A stretch of 64,000 bases of DNA, taken from NCBI RefSeq assembly GCF_008711155.1, contig NZ_VUYQ01000003.1, positions 598,791 through 662,790 of the forward strand. Direction: 5' to 3'. Positions within the stretch are counted from its first letter, which is position 1; each line of letters starts with the position of its first letter. This document shows positions 27,179-36,017 of the stretch, in pieces. A program made the translations under genes and the position numbers. Origin of the DNA: Dechloromonas sp. CZR5. Lineage in GTDB: Bacteria > Pseudomonadota > Gammaproteobacteria > Burkholderiales > Rhodocyclaceae. The notes under the pieces were generated by a model, which was not told where the DNA came from, did no database searches, and worked only from the letters and a program-made list of their open reading frames with translations.

Positions 27179-29953
27179 ATGACTTTTCACCAATCAAGAA
27201 TTGCGGCCTTGGTCTCTGCTGCATTGCTTGCCGCCACCTTGGGTGCATGCGGCGGTGACAGCCCGGAAAAGCTGATTGCCTCAGGCAAGGACTACTTGGC
27301 CAAAAACGATGGCAACGCTGCCATCATTCAGTTGAAAAATGCCATTCAACAGAACCCGAATCACCCAGAAGCGCGCTTCTTGCTCGGCAAAGCGCTGTTT
27401 GAGAGCGGTGATATTGCTGGTGCTGAAGTGGAACTGCGCAAGGCGTTCGATCAGAAATATGCCCCGGAGCAAACAGTTCCCCTCCTGGCAAAAGTCATAC
27501 TGGCAACCGGGCAGGCCAAAAAAGTCACGGACGAATTTGGAGATATCAATCTTCCCTCCGGAGAGCCGGCTGCAGACCTCAAAACCACGCTGAGCATTGC
27601 TTATCAGGCCCAGGGAAAGCAAGACAAGTCCAGCGATGAACTAGCAGCAGCACTCTCGGAAAAAGCAGATTACGCACCCGCTCAACTGGCGAACGCACGG
27701 ATAAAGGCAAGCAACAAGGACATGGCGGGTGCAGCAGCCATCGTTTCCTCAGTTCTGGGTGCGAATCCGAAAAACCATGATGCCCTGCTCCTCGCCGGAG
27801 TATTGGCCGCTGCCAACGGTCAACCGGATGAGGCTCTGATTGACTTCCGCAAGGCCATCGAAGCCAAGCCTGATTTCATAGCTGCCCATGTTGCGGCGAT
27901 CAATCAACTGCAGCAGCAGCAAAAGCTGGATGATGCGATCAAGCAATTCGATGCCCTCAAGAAACTGGCACCCAAACACCCGCAAACACTCTTCCTTGAT
28001 GCCCAGCTCGCATACCAGCGCAAGGATTTCAAAGCTGCACGTGAACTGGCTCAGCAGTTGATCAAATTTGCGCCGAACAACCCCTTGGCCTTGCAACTGG
28101 CCGGTGCCATCGAGTATCAACTGCAGTCCTTTGTCCAGGCAGAAACCTATCTGGCCAAAGCCCTGCAAATAGCACCGCAATTGCCGCTTGCCCGCCGTAT
28201 CCTGGTCGCCAGCCACCTGCGTGCGGGGCAGCCTGCGAAGGCTTTGGCTACCCTGCAACCAGCGCTCGAACACATTGGCCAGGACACGGCATTGCTATCT
28301 CTTGCAGGCGAGGTTTATCTGCAGAATGGCGACGCCGGAAAAGCCGCAGAGTATTTTGCCAAAGCCAGCAAGCTTGATCCGAGCGATGCCGCCAAAAAGA
28401 CCGCATTGGCCTTGGCCCAAATGGCTCAAGGCCAGGTTGAGATGGCCTTCAATCAGTTGGAACAGATTGCCACGACTGACAAGGGCACCAGTGCCGACCT
28501 CGCATTGATCGCCGCTCATCTGCGTAACAACCAGATTGATAAGGCGCTGCAGGCGATTGATGCGCTTGAGAAAAAACAACCGGATAACCCGGCTACGTTC
28601 AATCTGCGGGCACGCACCCTGCTGGCCAAGAACGATATCGCTGGAGCCCGTGCTGCTTTCGACAAGGCGCTCTCGCTCAATCCTTCCTTCTTTCCTGCCG
28701 CGGCGAGCCTGGCGACGCTTGATCTGGCCGACAAAAAGCCTGACGACGCACGGAAACGTTTTGATGCCGTGCTTGCTGCCGATCCGAAGCATATCCAAGC
28801 CATGCTGGCGCTTGCAGAACTCCGCGCCAACAATGGAGGCACGCAAGATGAAGTTTCGGGCCTGATCAACAAGGCGGTGACTGCAAACCCCACCGAGGTG
28901 GCACCGCGTCTCGCCTTGATCCAATACTGGTTACAGCAGAAAGACAACAAGAAGGCGTTGACCGCAGCCAACGATGCGGTCGCCGCCTCCCCGGAAAAGC
29001 CGGAAGTCCTTGATGCATTGGGCCGTGTCCAGCAAATCTCCGGCGATCTGAATCAAGCTCTCAGCACCTACGGAAAACTGGCTGGACTGCAGCCAATGTC
29101 GCCCGTGCCGCACTTGCGGCTTGCTGAAGTGCATGTCGCCAACAAAAACAAGGAAGAAGCGGTCAAGAGCCTGAAGAAGGCCTTGGAGATCAAGCCGAAT
29201 CTGATTGAAGCACAGCGCGCTCTAATCCTTCTCGCCATGGATGGGAAACGCACGACAGAAGCACTCTCCATCGCCCGCGAGGTACAGAAACAACGTCCCA
29301 AGGAAGCCGTAGGCCTGGTTTTCGAAGGTGATATCCATGCCGCCCAGAAGAACTGGAATGAGGCGATCGCAAGCTACCGAAATGCTCTGAAGACAACGCC
29401 AGCAACTGAACTTGCCGTCAAGACTCATAACACCATCCTTGCCTCGGGCAATGCTGCGGAAGCTGACAAATTTGCGGCTTCGTGGAGCAAGGATCACCCG
29501 AAAGATATCACCTTCCGCATGCATCAAGGTGACCTTGCAATGGCGCGCAAGGATTATCAGATTGCCACTCAGCACTACAATGCAGCACTCGCTCTGCAAC
29601 CCAACAACGCCATGGTCCTAAATAACCTGGCCTGGGCCCTGGGAGAGCAAAAACAACCCAAGGCACTGGAGTACGCTGAGAAGGCCAATCAACTGGCCCC
29701 CAATCAACCTGCGCTCATGGATACCTTGGCCATGCTGATCGCGGCGAAAGGTGACTCTGGTAAAGCCATAGAAATATTGCGGAAGGCGATGACTCTGGCA
29801 CCGCAAGCTGCGGCCATTCAGCTAAACCTCGCCAAGGTATTGGTCAGCGCCGGCAAGAAAGATGAAGCACGCAAGGAACTCGAGGCCTTGGCCAAACTGG
29901 GTGAAAAATTCCCGGAGCAGGACGAAGTCATTCGTCTGCAGAAGGCCCTATGA
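27179..29953 (+). CDS. prsT: XrtA/PEP-CTERM system TPR-repeat lipoprotein PrsT
   Basis: 924 aa. An N-terminal signal ending in lipobox LGAC (about residue 23) suggests an outer- or inner-membrane lipoprotein. The rest is about 20 tandem tetratricopeptide repeats, readable as NPNHPEARFLLGKALFESGD, KPDFIAAHVAAINQLQ and NNAMVLNNLAWALGEQ with period about 34. PrsT always accompanies prsK/prsR in XrtA loci. It probably acts as a periplasmic scaffold for polysaccharide export or PEP-CTERM protein sorting. It starts 21 nt after prsR. Confidence 0.94.
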   Translation: MTFHQSRIAALVSAALLAATLGACGGDSPEKLIASGKDYLAKNDGNAAIIQLKNAIQQNPNHPEARFLLGKALFESGDIAGAEVELRKAFDQKYAPEQTVPLLAKVILATGQAKKVTDEFGDINLPSGEPAADLKTTLSIAYQAQGKQDKSSDELAAALSEKADYAPAQLANARIKASNKDMAGAAAIVSSVLGANPKNHDALLLAGVLAAANGQPDEALIDFRKAIEAKPDFIAAHVAAINQLQQQQKLDDAIKQFDALKKLAPKHPQTLFLDAQLAYQRKDFKAARELAQQLIKFAPNNPLALQLAGAIEYQLQSFVQAETYLAKALQIAPQLPLARRILVASHLRAGQPAKALATLQPALEHIGQDTALLSLAGEVYLQNGDAGKAAEYFAKASKLDPSDAAKKTALALAQMAQGQVEMAFNQLEQIATTDKGTSADLALIAAHLRNNQIDKALQAIDALEKKQPDNPATFNLRARTLLAKNDIAGARAAFDKALSLNPSFFPAAASLATLDLADKKPDDARKRFDAVLAADPKHIQAMLALAELRANNGGTQDEVSGLINKAVTANPTEVAPRLALIQYWLQQKDNKKALTAANDAVAASPEKPEVLDALGRVQQISGDLNQALSTYGKLAGLQPMSPVPHLRLAEVHVANKNKEEAVKSLKKALEIKPNLIEAQRALILLAMDGKRTTEALSIAREVQKQRPKEAVGLVFEGDIHAAQKNWNEAIASYRNALKTTPATELAVKTHNTILASGNAAEADKFAASWSKDHPKDITFRMHQGDLAMARKDYQIATQHYNAALALQPNNAMVLNNLAWALGEQKQPKALEYAEKANQLAPNQPALMDTLAMLIAAKGDSGKAIEILRKAMTLAPQAAAIQLNLAKVLVSAGKKDEARKELEALAKLGEKFPEQDEVIRLQKAL

Positions 29954-30058
29954 TTTAGATTTGGATATTTTCCGGGTTGTGAGCATGTCAAAATTCACAT
30001 TGACATGATCCCATACCGGATAGATTTTTTAGATAGTCGTTACATACAGGAAATACAC

Positions 30059-31339
30059 ATGACCACTATTGCAGTCGTTGGGTTAGGTTACGTCGGTTTG
30101 CCCCTTGCCGTGGAGTTCGGCAAGAAATTCCGCACCATAGGTGTGGATCTGTCACACGAAAAGGTAGAAAGTTACAAGAGATTTATCGACCCAACCGGAG
30201 AGGTCAGTACCGAAGACCTGCAGGCAGCCAAGCAATTGTTGGTCACAACCGATGCAGGCGCACTAAAGGAAGCTGATTTCGTCGTTGTTGCCGTCCCGAC
30301 GCCAGTCGACGATGCGCATCAACCGGACTTCAGCCCTCTCGTCGGTTCGTCAACGGCAGTCGGCCGCAATCTGAAGCAAGGTGCCATCGTTGTCTATGAG
30401 TCTACGGTTTACCCGGGCGCAACCGAGGAAGTCTGCATTCCCATCCTTGAAAAGGAATCCGGCAAGACCTGGAAGAAGGATTTCTTCGTCGGCTACTCTC
30501 CTGAGCGTATCAACCCAGGTGACAAGGAACGTACCGTAACCAAAATCGTCAAGGTGGTTTCAGGCGATACGCCGGAAACACTCGCCAAAGTAACTGAAAT
30601 CTACGGCAGCGTGATCACCGCAGGCGTCTACCCTGCCTCCAATATCAAAGTTGCCGAAGCAGCGAAGGTCATAGAGAACACGCAGCGCGACCTCAACATC
30701 GCCCTGATGAACGAGCTGGCGATCATTTTCGACAAAATTGGCATCGATACGCTGGAGGTATTGCAGGCTGCCGGCACCAAGTGGAATTTCCTGCCCTTCC
30801 GTCCCGGTCTCGTCGGTGGTCATTGCATCGGGGTCGATCCGTATTACCTGACACACAAGGCCCAGAAACTCGGCTACCACCCTGAAGTCATTCTTGCCGG
30901 GCGCCGTATCAACGACGGCATGGGCAAGTTCGTGGCCGAACAGACGATCAAGATGCTGGTGCGCGCAGGCCGCCCGATCAAGGATTCTCCTATTATCGTG
31001 CTCGGCCTCACGTTCAAGGAAGATTGCCCGGACCTCCGTAATTCGCGCGTCATCGACGTCATCCGTGAGCTCGAGTCCTACGGAGCCAAGGTCATTGTGC
31101 ATGACCCGGTCGCTGATGCCGCCGAAGCCCGTCATGAATATGGCGTTGATCTTGTCGCTTGGGAAGAGCTTCCCAAAGCGGCAGCTATTGTCGCTGCAGT
31201 CAACCATAAGCAATACAAGGCCCTTTCAGTTACCGAATTGAAGACTAAACTGGAATCAGGTGGCGTCATTACCGACGTCAAGAGCATGCTGGACCACGAA
31301 GCCCTCAAACAGGCAGAGGTTCCTGTCTGGCGTCTATAA
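30059..31339 (+). CDS. tviB: UDP-N-acetylglucosamine 6-dehydrogenase, TviB/WbpO family
   Basis: 426 aa from ATG 30059; the in-frame ATG at 30005 adds 18 residues that do not fit the family. Rossmann motif VVGLGYVGLP, catalytic Cys256 in VGGHCIGVDPYYL, and the second NAD domain GLTFKEDCPDLRNSR. Sequence closely follows Salmonella TviB throughout (YSPERINPGD, VIENTQRDLNIAL). It oxidises a UDP-HexNAc to the UDP-uronic acid, giving the acidic sugar that the amidation-type genes could modify. A TTGACA at 30000 with TAGATT 15 nt later is a weak promoter candidate. Confidence 0.93.
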   Translation: MTTIAVVGLGYVGLPLAVEFGKKFRTIGVDLSHEKVESYKRFIDPTGEVSTEDLQAAKQLLVTTDAGALKEADFVVVAVPTPVDDAHQPDFSPLVGSSTAVGRNLKQGAIVVYESTVYPGATEEVCIPILEKESGKTWKKDFFVGYSPERINPGDKERTVTKIVKVVSGDTPETLAKVTEIYGSVITAGVYPASNIKVAEAAKVIENTQRDLNIALMNELAIIFDKIGIDTLEVLQAAGTKWNFLPFRPGLVGGHCIGVDPYYLTHKAQKLGYHPEVILAGRRINDGMGKFVAEQTIKMLVRAGRPIKDSPIIVLGLTFKEDCPDLRNSRVIDVIRELESYGAKVIVHDPVADAAEARHEYGVDLVAWEELPKAAAIVAAVNHKQYKALSVTELKTKLESGGVITDVKSMLDHEALKQAEVPVWRL

Positions 31340-31349
31340 AGGAGGGATC

Positions 31350-32267
31350 ATGCAGCGCGCAAGGCATTGCTTTATTCGCCATGCTGCTCCTTTGGCAACC
31401 TGCGCGCTGCTGGTAACCGCCTTTTTGTGCAAATCTGCACAGGCCGATTCGCACTCCGATCATGACAGGATCGTCGCACTACGAACTGAAGCAAAAACCC
31501 ATGAGTACGGCAACGGGCAACCCCGCAATCCCAACAAAGCCGTAGAACTCTATTGCGAAGCCGCTCACCTTGGCGATGCGGAAGCCCAATATAGTTTAGG
31601 CTGGATGTACGCCATGGGGCGTGGCATTGATCGCAACGACTCCGCAGCAGCCTATTTCTTTACGCTCGCCGCCCAGCAGGGTGACCCCTTGGCGGCACGA
31701 ATGCTTAAACAGGTTGGGGACCCTCCGAACAAGCCCCCCGATTGCGTTGCCAATATTCTTGCCAGATTTGACGCACAAGGCCATGACATCGTCGCCAAAG
31801 CAGTTCCCGAGCACCGCAAGGTGATGACTCTGGTACAACGCCTTGCTCCGGAATATGGCGTGTATCCACGGCTGGCAATGGCCATTATTCGCGCCGAATC
31901 AAACTTCAACCCCACTGCGGTTTCACCCAAAAATGCGCAGGGTCTGATGCAGCTGATTCCGGAAACAGCGGAACGCTTCAACGTCAAGAAGCCCTTCGAT
32001 CCCGAGCAGAACATCCGCGGAGGCCTCGCCTACCTGCGCTGGCTGCTTGCATACTTTGAGGGCAACATTGCTTTAGTGGCTGCCGCTTACAATGCTGGCG
32101 AAGGTACGGTGAATCACTACGCCGGCATCCCGCCTTACGCAGAAACCCAAGGCTATGTAAAGCGAATCAGGGAGATATTCAAGAAGGAGGAGCATCCCTT
32201 CGATGCCCATATAACCCCCCCATCGCCGAATCTCTCCCGCATCCTGAATGCCAAAAGGCTGATGTGA
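31350..32267 (+). CDS. lytic transglycosylase (SLT domain) with Sel1-type repeats
   Basis: 305 aa; ATG 31350 has GGAGG 5 nt upstream, and the longer frame from 31260 overlaps tviB. Signal peptide with cleavage after KSAQA. One or two Sel1-like repeats (LGDAEAQYSLGWMYAMGRGI, then a degenerate copy) precede an SLT domain: RAESNFNPTAVSPKNAQGLM with catalytic Glu183, GGLAYLRWLL, AAYNAGEGTV. It cleaves peptidoglycan in the periplasm, perhaps to open a path for polysaccharide or pili. The stop overlaps the protease start. Confidence 0.9.
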   Translation: MQRARHCFIRHAAPLATCALLVTAFLCKSAQADSHSDHDRIVALRTEAKTHEYGNGQPRNPNKAVELYCEAAHLGDAEAQYSLGWMYAMGRGIDRNDSAAAYFFTLAAQQGDPLAARMLKQVGDPPNKPPDCVANILARFDAQGHDIVAKAVPEHRKVMTLVQRLAPEYGVYPRLAMAIIRAESNFNPTAVSPKNAQGLMQLIPETAERFNVKKPFDPEQNIRGGLAYLRWLLAYFEGNIALVAAAYNAGEGTVNHYAGIPPYAETQGYVKRIREIFKKEEHPFDAHITPPSPNLSRILNAKRLM

Positions 32268-33007
32268 CTTCTTCCACCTGTCGTGCACTGGCGATTTGTT
32301 GCTTGCTATCCGTCACGAGCACACCCCGTGCCGACCTGCCTGATCTTGTCGACAAGATCAGGCCGTCAATCGTCGCTATCGGTACTTATAAGAAAACCCA
32401 GAGCCCCCCCTTCGTTTTCCGCGGCACCGGCTTTGTTTTCGGCGATGGCAATCAGGTCGCTACCAACGCCCATGTGCTACCTAACACGAGCGGCCCCGAT
32501 GACCCGGTTCTCGCTGTATTGATTCGCAGCAAAGGTAGCGAAGGCACGCTGCGTCTTGCCAAAATTGTTCAACGCATTCAAGAACGCGACCTTGCCGTCG
32601 TCCGCATCGACGGACCTCCCCTGCCCGCATTAAAGCTAGGTGATTCAACCGCAGTACGCGAAGGCCAGAGTATCGCCTTCACCGGTTTTCCCATTGGCGG
32701 CGCGCTTGGCTACTCGCCGGTTACCCATCGAGGCATCGTCTCGGCAATCACGCCTATCGGCATACCCGGTGGCAATGCGAGCCAATTGAACCCGCAACTG
32801 ATTCAGCAACTAAAGCGCGGTGCTTTCGATATCTTCCAATTGGATGCAACCGCCTATCCTGGCAATAGTGGAAGTCCGGTATATGAAATCGAATCCGGAA
32901 CCGTGATCGGGGTAATCAATATGGTCTTCATCAAAGGGAGTAAAGAGGCAGCGATTACGTCCCCCTCAGGGATAACCTATGCAATTCCGGCAGATCATCT
33001 AAAGTAA
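32264..33007 (+). CDS. trypsin-like serine protease (S1 family), exported
   Basis: 247 aa, GTG start overlapping the previous stop (GTGA). Short signal peptide, then a chymotrypsin-fold protease with catalytic triad His70 (TNAHVL), Asp109 (ERDLAVV) and Ser202 (PGNSGSPV). No PDZ domain, so it is shorter than DegP-type proteases. Predicted periplasmic or secreted. Coupling to the transglycosylase and its position after the XrtA genes suggest a role in envelope protein processing, but the substrate is unknown. Confidence 0.88.
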   Translation: MTSSTCRALAICCLLSVTSTPRADLPDLVDKIRPSIVAIGTYKKTQSPPFVFRGTGFVFGDGNQVATNAHVLPNTSGPDDPVLAVLIRSKGSEGTLRLAKIVQRIQERDLAVVRIDGPPLPALKLGDSTAVREGQSIAFTGFPIGGALGYSPVTHRGIVSAITPIGIPGGNASQLNPQLIQQLKRGAFDIFQLDATAYPGNSGSPVYEIESGTVIGVINMVFIKGSKEAAITSPSGITYAIPADHLK

Positions 33008-33038
33008 TTTCGAGCTACTGATGAGGACCGGAATTCAA

Positions 33039-34118
33039 TTACGCTGTTGCAGCCTTGTCCTCTTTTGCCCTAAGTCTGGCCAACGATTTGACGGATAGAT
33101 GATAGACAAGCAAACCCAATGGCATTTTTAGCCAGTGGGACCGCAGGTAGACCATCACTCGCGCAAGCCCACTTCCGAATTGCTCACAAGAAGCATGCTT
33201 CGGGAGCAAGGCTCGGTCGTAACAAAAGTCCATCAGTATCGAGCCCTGCCCCGGCTGGTTCTTGAGTTGCCCCAAAAATTCCTGTGGAAAAGCCGTATGA
33301 AACTTTCGCCGAGAGTAGCGTACTGCGTAGAGAAGAGGAGTCATCAACCCCAAGTACCGAGCCCTAATCAACAGATGATCCCAAAATAATGGCAAGGCAC
33401 CAAACTCCCCAAACATGAGGTGCAAGTCATGTAAATCCCTCAATCCATGCGCTAACTCCCCCTCGTGGAACAGATGGGTCGCGCCATGGAGCAGCATGTC
33501 TGCATCCTGAAGGACATAGAGATTTGTACACCCATCAACCAAGGCATTACCCTCTCGGAGTCCTTGGGTATTTACCTTGATTCTTGCAGTAATGGGAAGA
33601 ATCGCATGATGCAAATCCAGCGTCGTGTTTCGCTTGACATGAACCAACGGCGGAATTTCGTGCATCCATTCGCGGTAGTAGGCTTCATCATAGGCCGACT
33701 GCTTGACCGGTTGCCAGCCGTAGATCGACAGCGCACTCTCCGCTGCCGCAAGATCATCAGAGTCAACCAGAATATCCACATCGGAAAACGTTCTACCTGT
33801 CGCCAGCGCTTTTCCGGTAGCCACATAGGCAGCTCCCTTCAATAGTATTGCTCGCAGACCCGCGGCCCTCATCGCTTCATCGATGTAGCCAATTTCCCGC
33901 CGAACAGCATCATGCTGCCGTTCAACCAAAAATTTTGCGGCCAATAGGTGACGTTTGGGCGCCTCAGGCACCCGATCCACCTGACCGGAAAGCTCAACCT
34001 CCCGCCAAAGCCGCCCCAAGAGATCGGCGCTTCTTGCCTGTCTGATCAGCAGATCCCATTCACTCAAGCGGAGCGACGAAATATGCTTCGGCTTACGCAA
34101 AACCTCAAGGAGTAGCAC
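33039..34118 (-). CDS. nucleotidyltransferase family protein (NTP_transf_5-like), HPr-rel-A system
   Basis: 359 aa, GTG start overlapping the kinase gene. After a helical N-terminus comes RAILLKGAAYVATGKALATGR and the metal motif FSDVDILV (Asp113, Asp115), then LDLHHAIL. This matches the uncharacterised nucleotidyltransferase family often found beside HprK-like kinases and PqqD-like proteins. It likely transfers a nucleotide to a small molecule or protein; no substrate is known. It is the last gene of the operon and converges with the S1 protease gene 31 nt away. Confidence 0.82.
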   Translation of the reverse strand: MLLLEVLRKPKHISSLRLSEWDLLIRQARSADLLGRLWREVELSGQVDRVPEAPKRHLLAAKFLVERQHDAVRREIGYIDEAMRAAGLRAILLKGAAYVATGKALATGRTFSDVDILVDSDDLAAAESALSIYGWQPVKQSAYDEAYYREWMHEIPPLVHVKRNTTLDLHHAILPITARIKVNTQGLREGNALVDGCTNLYVLQDADMLLHGATHLFHEGELAHGLRDLHDLHLMFGEFGALPLFWDHLLIRARYLGLMTPLLYAVRYSRRKFHTAFPQEFLGQLKNQPGQGSILMDFCYDRALLPKHASCEQFGSGLARVMVYLRSHWLKMPLGLLVYHLSVKSLARLRAKEDKAATA

Positions 34119-35049
34119 TGGCTACCTCGTGAAGATGCGCCTCGATATTCTGGAAGAGTGACATCGCCTCATCCAGATCGGAGTACGTAAACTTTGCACA
34201 AATACATTGATCGACCAAGGATCCAACCGCGTTGAAACCATCAAGGCCAAGCAGATCATAATTAAACGACTGTTCAGCTATCAGCGCAAAGGTTCGTGCA
34301 GAACCTTGGCGTTCAAACCGGGCCTCCGTCCCCTGCTCATACTTCGGCAAAACAAGCCATCGCGGCTTGGCAGGAACGGTCGCAGAAACAACAGCCGATT
34401 CCGGTGGCTTGAGCAAAGCAACCATGCCTTTCGATTCCGTCATGACGGGAGTCGTCATGATGGAATCTGGAAATGCACTCGAAATCACGTCTATGGAACG
34501 ATTTTTCAGGCTGACAGGGCGCGGATGGCCGTATATATGACCTGTATTACGATCATACAAAGTCAATTCATCTGACATCAATCGCCAGCCATTCATCATT
34601 AGCGCAGCGCAAAGCGTACTTTTTCCGGACCCCGGCGGTGCGGGCATGATCAATGCAAAACCATTCCGCTCCAGAACAGCAGCATGAACCACCAGATAGT
34701 GATGTGAATGCGCAGCGACGCACCAATTCAAGCCCCATTCCAGCGTTGGAAACGACTGCTGTGCAGGCAAGACCGAAAATGATGGCATCCCGTCAAAATA
34801 AAAGCGAATTTCCGGATCAAACAGGCGCTTTAGATTCGGAACATAGCGGATCTCGACATGAAAATCCGCAAAACCATTCATGTCTGCGAGCTCATATTCC
34901 CCGTAGAGCATCAGGAAATCCGGCGTCAACGAGGGTACATTGGAGCGAAAACGCACCACGAAGGGTGGCATGCTCACAACGAGGTCATTATTCTGGAGCC
35001 GCCGCCTCAACTCACCGGATGAAAGCGAAGCAATCCTCAAGCGCCCCAC
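34105..35049 (-). CDS. HprK-related kinase A
   Basis: 314 aa, GTG start overlapping the PqqD-like gene by 13 nt. The N-terminal half is family specific. Walker A APPGSGKST (about 137-145) is followed by MSDELTLYD and YGHPRPVSLKN, the arrangement of HPr kinase/phosphorylase C-terminal domains. True HPr kinases phosphorylate Ser46 of HPr; no HPr gene is near, so a different substrate is implied, perhaps the Tat-exported partner or a peptide before export. Compact operon position supports a joint function. Confidence 0.87.
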   Translation of the reverse strand: MGRLRIASLSSGELRRRLQNNDLVVSMPPFVVRFRSNVPSLTPDFLMLYGEYELADMNGFADFHVEIRYVPNLKRLFDPEIRFYFDGMPSFSVLPAQQSFPTLEWGLNWCVAAHSHHYLVVHAAVLERNGFALIMPAPPGSGKSTLCAALMMNGWRLMSDELTLYDRNTGHIYGHPRPVSLKNRSIDVISSAFPDSIMTTPVMTESKGMVALLKPPESAVVSATVPAKPRWLVLPKYEQGTEARFERQGSARTFALIAEQSFNYDLLGLDGFNAVGSLVDQCICAKFTYSDLDEAMSLFQNIEAHLHEVASATP

Positions 35050-35327
35050 CCCGTTGTATCCAGCAAGCCGAGCATTTCAAACTCAGCCAGAGTATTTGTC
35101 ACAAACTCTTCAAGCTCTTGCTGAGGTGTCTCAGGAAAAACCAATTGCATTTTTTCCACGAGAACAGATGAAGGCATTGCACCTTCTTGCAAGCACACAA
35201 GAAGGTCAGCAGAGTCCTCGTCAAGCACGTGAGTAGCCCCAGTCCTTAAATCAAAGACTACGACCTCACTATCTGAAGAAAAACGCCAGAAATGATATCT
35301 CTGAGCACCCAGATCAGTAATCAACAA
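35037..35327 (-). CDS. PqqD-like peptide chaperone, HPr-rel-A system
   Basis: 96 aa, TTG start 4 nt after the Tat protein stop. The sequence VVFDLRTGATHVLDEDSADLLVCL is the conserved core of PqqD-like RiPP-recognition proteins (beta strands, then helix). PqqD proteins hold a leader peptide for a modifying enzyme. Here no radical SAM gene is present, and the partner is an HprK-like kinase, so this would be a PqqD role in a kinase-based modification. The upstream Tat protein or an unseen short peptide may be the client. Confidence 0.85.
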   Translation of the reverse strand: MLITDLGAQRYHFWRFSSDSEVVVFDLRTGATHVLDEDSADLLVCLQEGAMPSSVLVEKMQLVFPETPQQELEEFVTNTLAEFEMLGLLDTTGWGA

Positions 35328-35330
35328 GGA

Positions 35331-36017
35331 TCAACGTGCCATCCAGTTGTTGAAGAGGTAGTTGCTAATATCCGTTGAATTCCAAGTCTTGCCGGCAACA
35401 AGATAGCTCCCGGTAGCCATCTCGTTCAATTGTTGCATCGTGACGCAATTATCAAGATCATTGGACAGCCAACCACTATTGGGGCCTGTCAAGGTGAACA
35501 AATTGAGCTGGGCAACAAGCACCCGCTTTTTCCATGTAGGTACAGACGAAGAACTCAAGTACCTTACCGCCGACATCGTCCCCATACCTGCAGGCGGAGA
35601 TATGCCTACTGCCGCCAAATGCTCAAACTTCACATTCTGATAGGCAATACCAAGCGAAGCGCGTTGCAAAAAAACGCTCCACGGCTTCGATGACTCCCAC
35701 CATTCGGTAACCCCATTATTATCCGAAGTCCGAACCAAATTCCCCATCCATTCACGCAAGCCCCACGTCTCGTCCGCCCATATACGCGTACTGGCATTCT
35801 TCTTCGCAAGGCTTGTATAAGGATTGAGTGCCTCTGAGGCGGTCACCGAAGGCGATTTGCAATGCCAAGCCAATACAGGCCGGCTCGCCATGGTAACAAC
35901 AACTGCCGAAGCACCCCGCTTCAGAAGTCGCCTACGGATATCGGACTTCCCTGCCGAAACCTCTTTGGACACTACCTTTGACTCCTGAGTATCCGGGTTA
36001 TTGTGGTCATTCATCAT
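35331..36017 (-). CDS. exported protein with Tat-like signal, unknown function (HPr-rel-A operon)
   Basis: 228 aa from ATG 36017; TTG and GTG codons at 36026 and 36023, and an ATG at 36014, are other options. A twin-arginine-like region IRRRLLKRGASAVVVTMASRP precedes a short hydrophobic stretch and AWHC at about residue 50. The mature part is Trp-, Ser- and Asn-rich (RIWADETWGLREWMGN, TEWWESSKPWSVF) and matches no family I know. It is the first gene of the operon with the PqqD-like, kinase and nucleotidyltransferase genes, so it is a candidate substrate or product of that system. Export by Tat is inferred from the signal alone. Confidence 0.68.
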   Translation of the reverse strand: MMNDHNNPDTQESKVVSKEVSAGKSDIRRRLLKRGASAVVVTMASRPVLAWHCKSPSVTASEALNPYTSLAKKNASTRIWADETWGLREWMGNLVRTSDNNGVTEWWESSKPWSVFLQRASLGIAYQNVKFEHLAAVGISPPAGMGTMSAVRYLSSSSVPTWKKRVLVAQLNLFTLTGPNSGWLSNDLDNCVTMQQLNEMATGSYLVAGKTWNSTDISNYLFNNWMAR

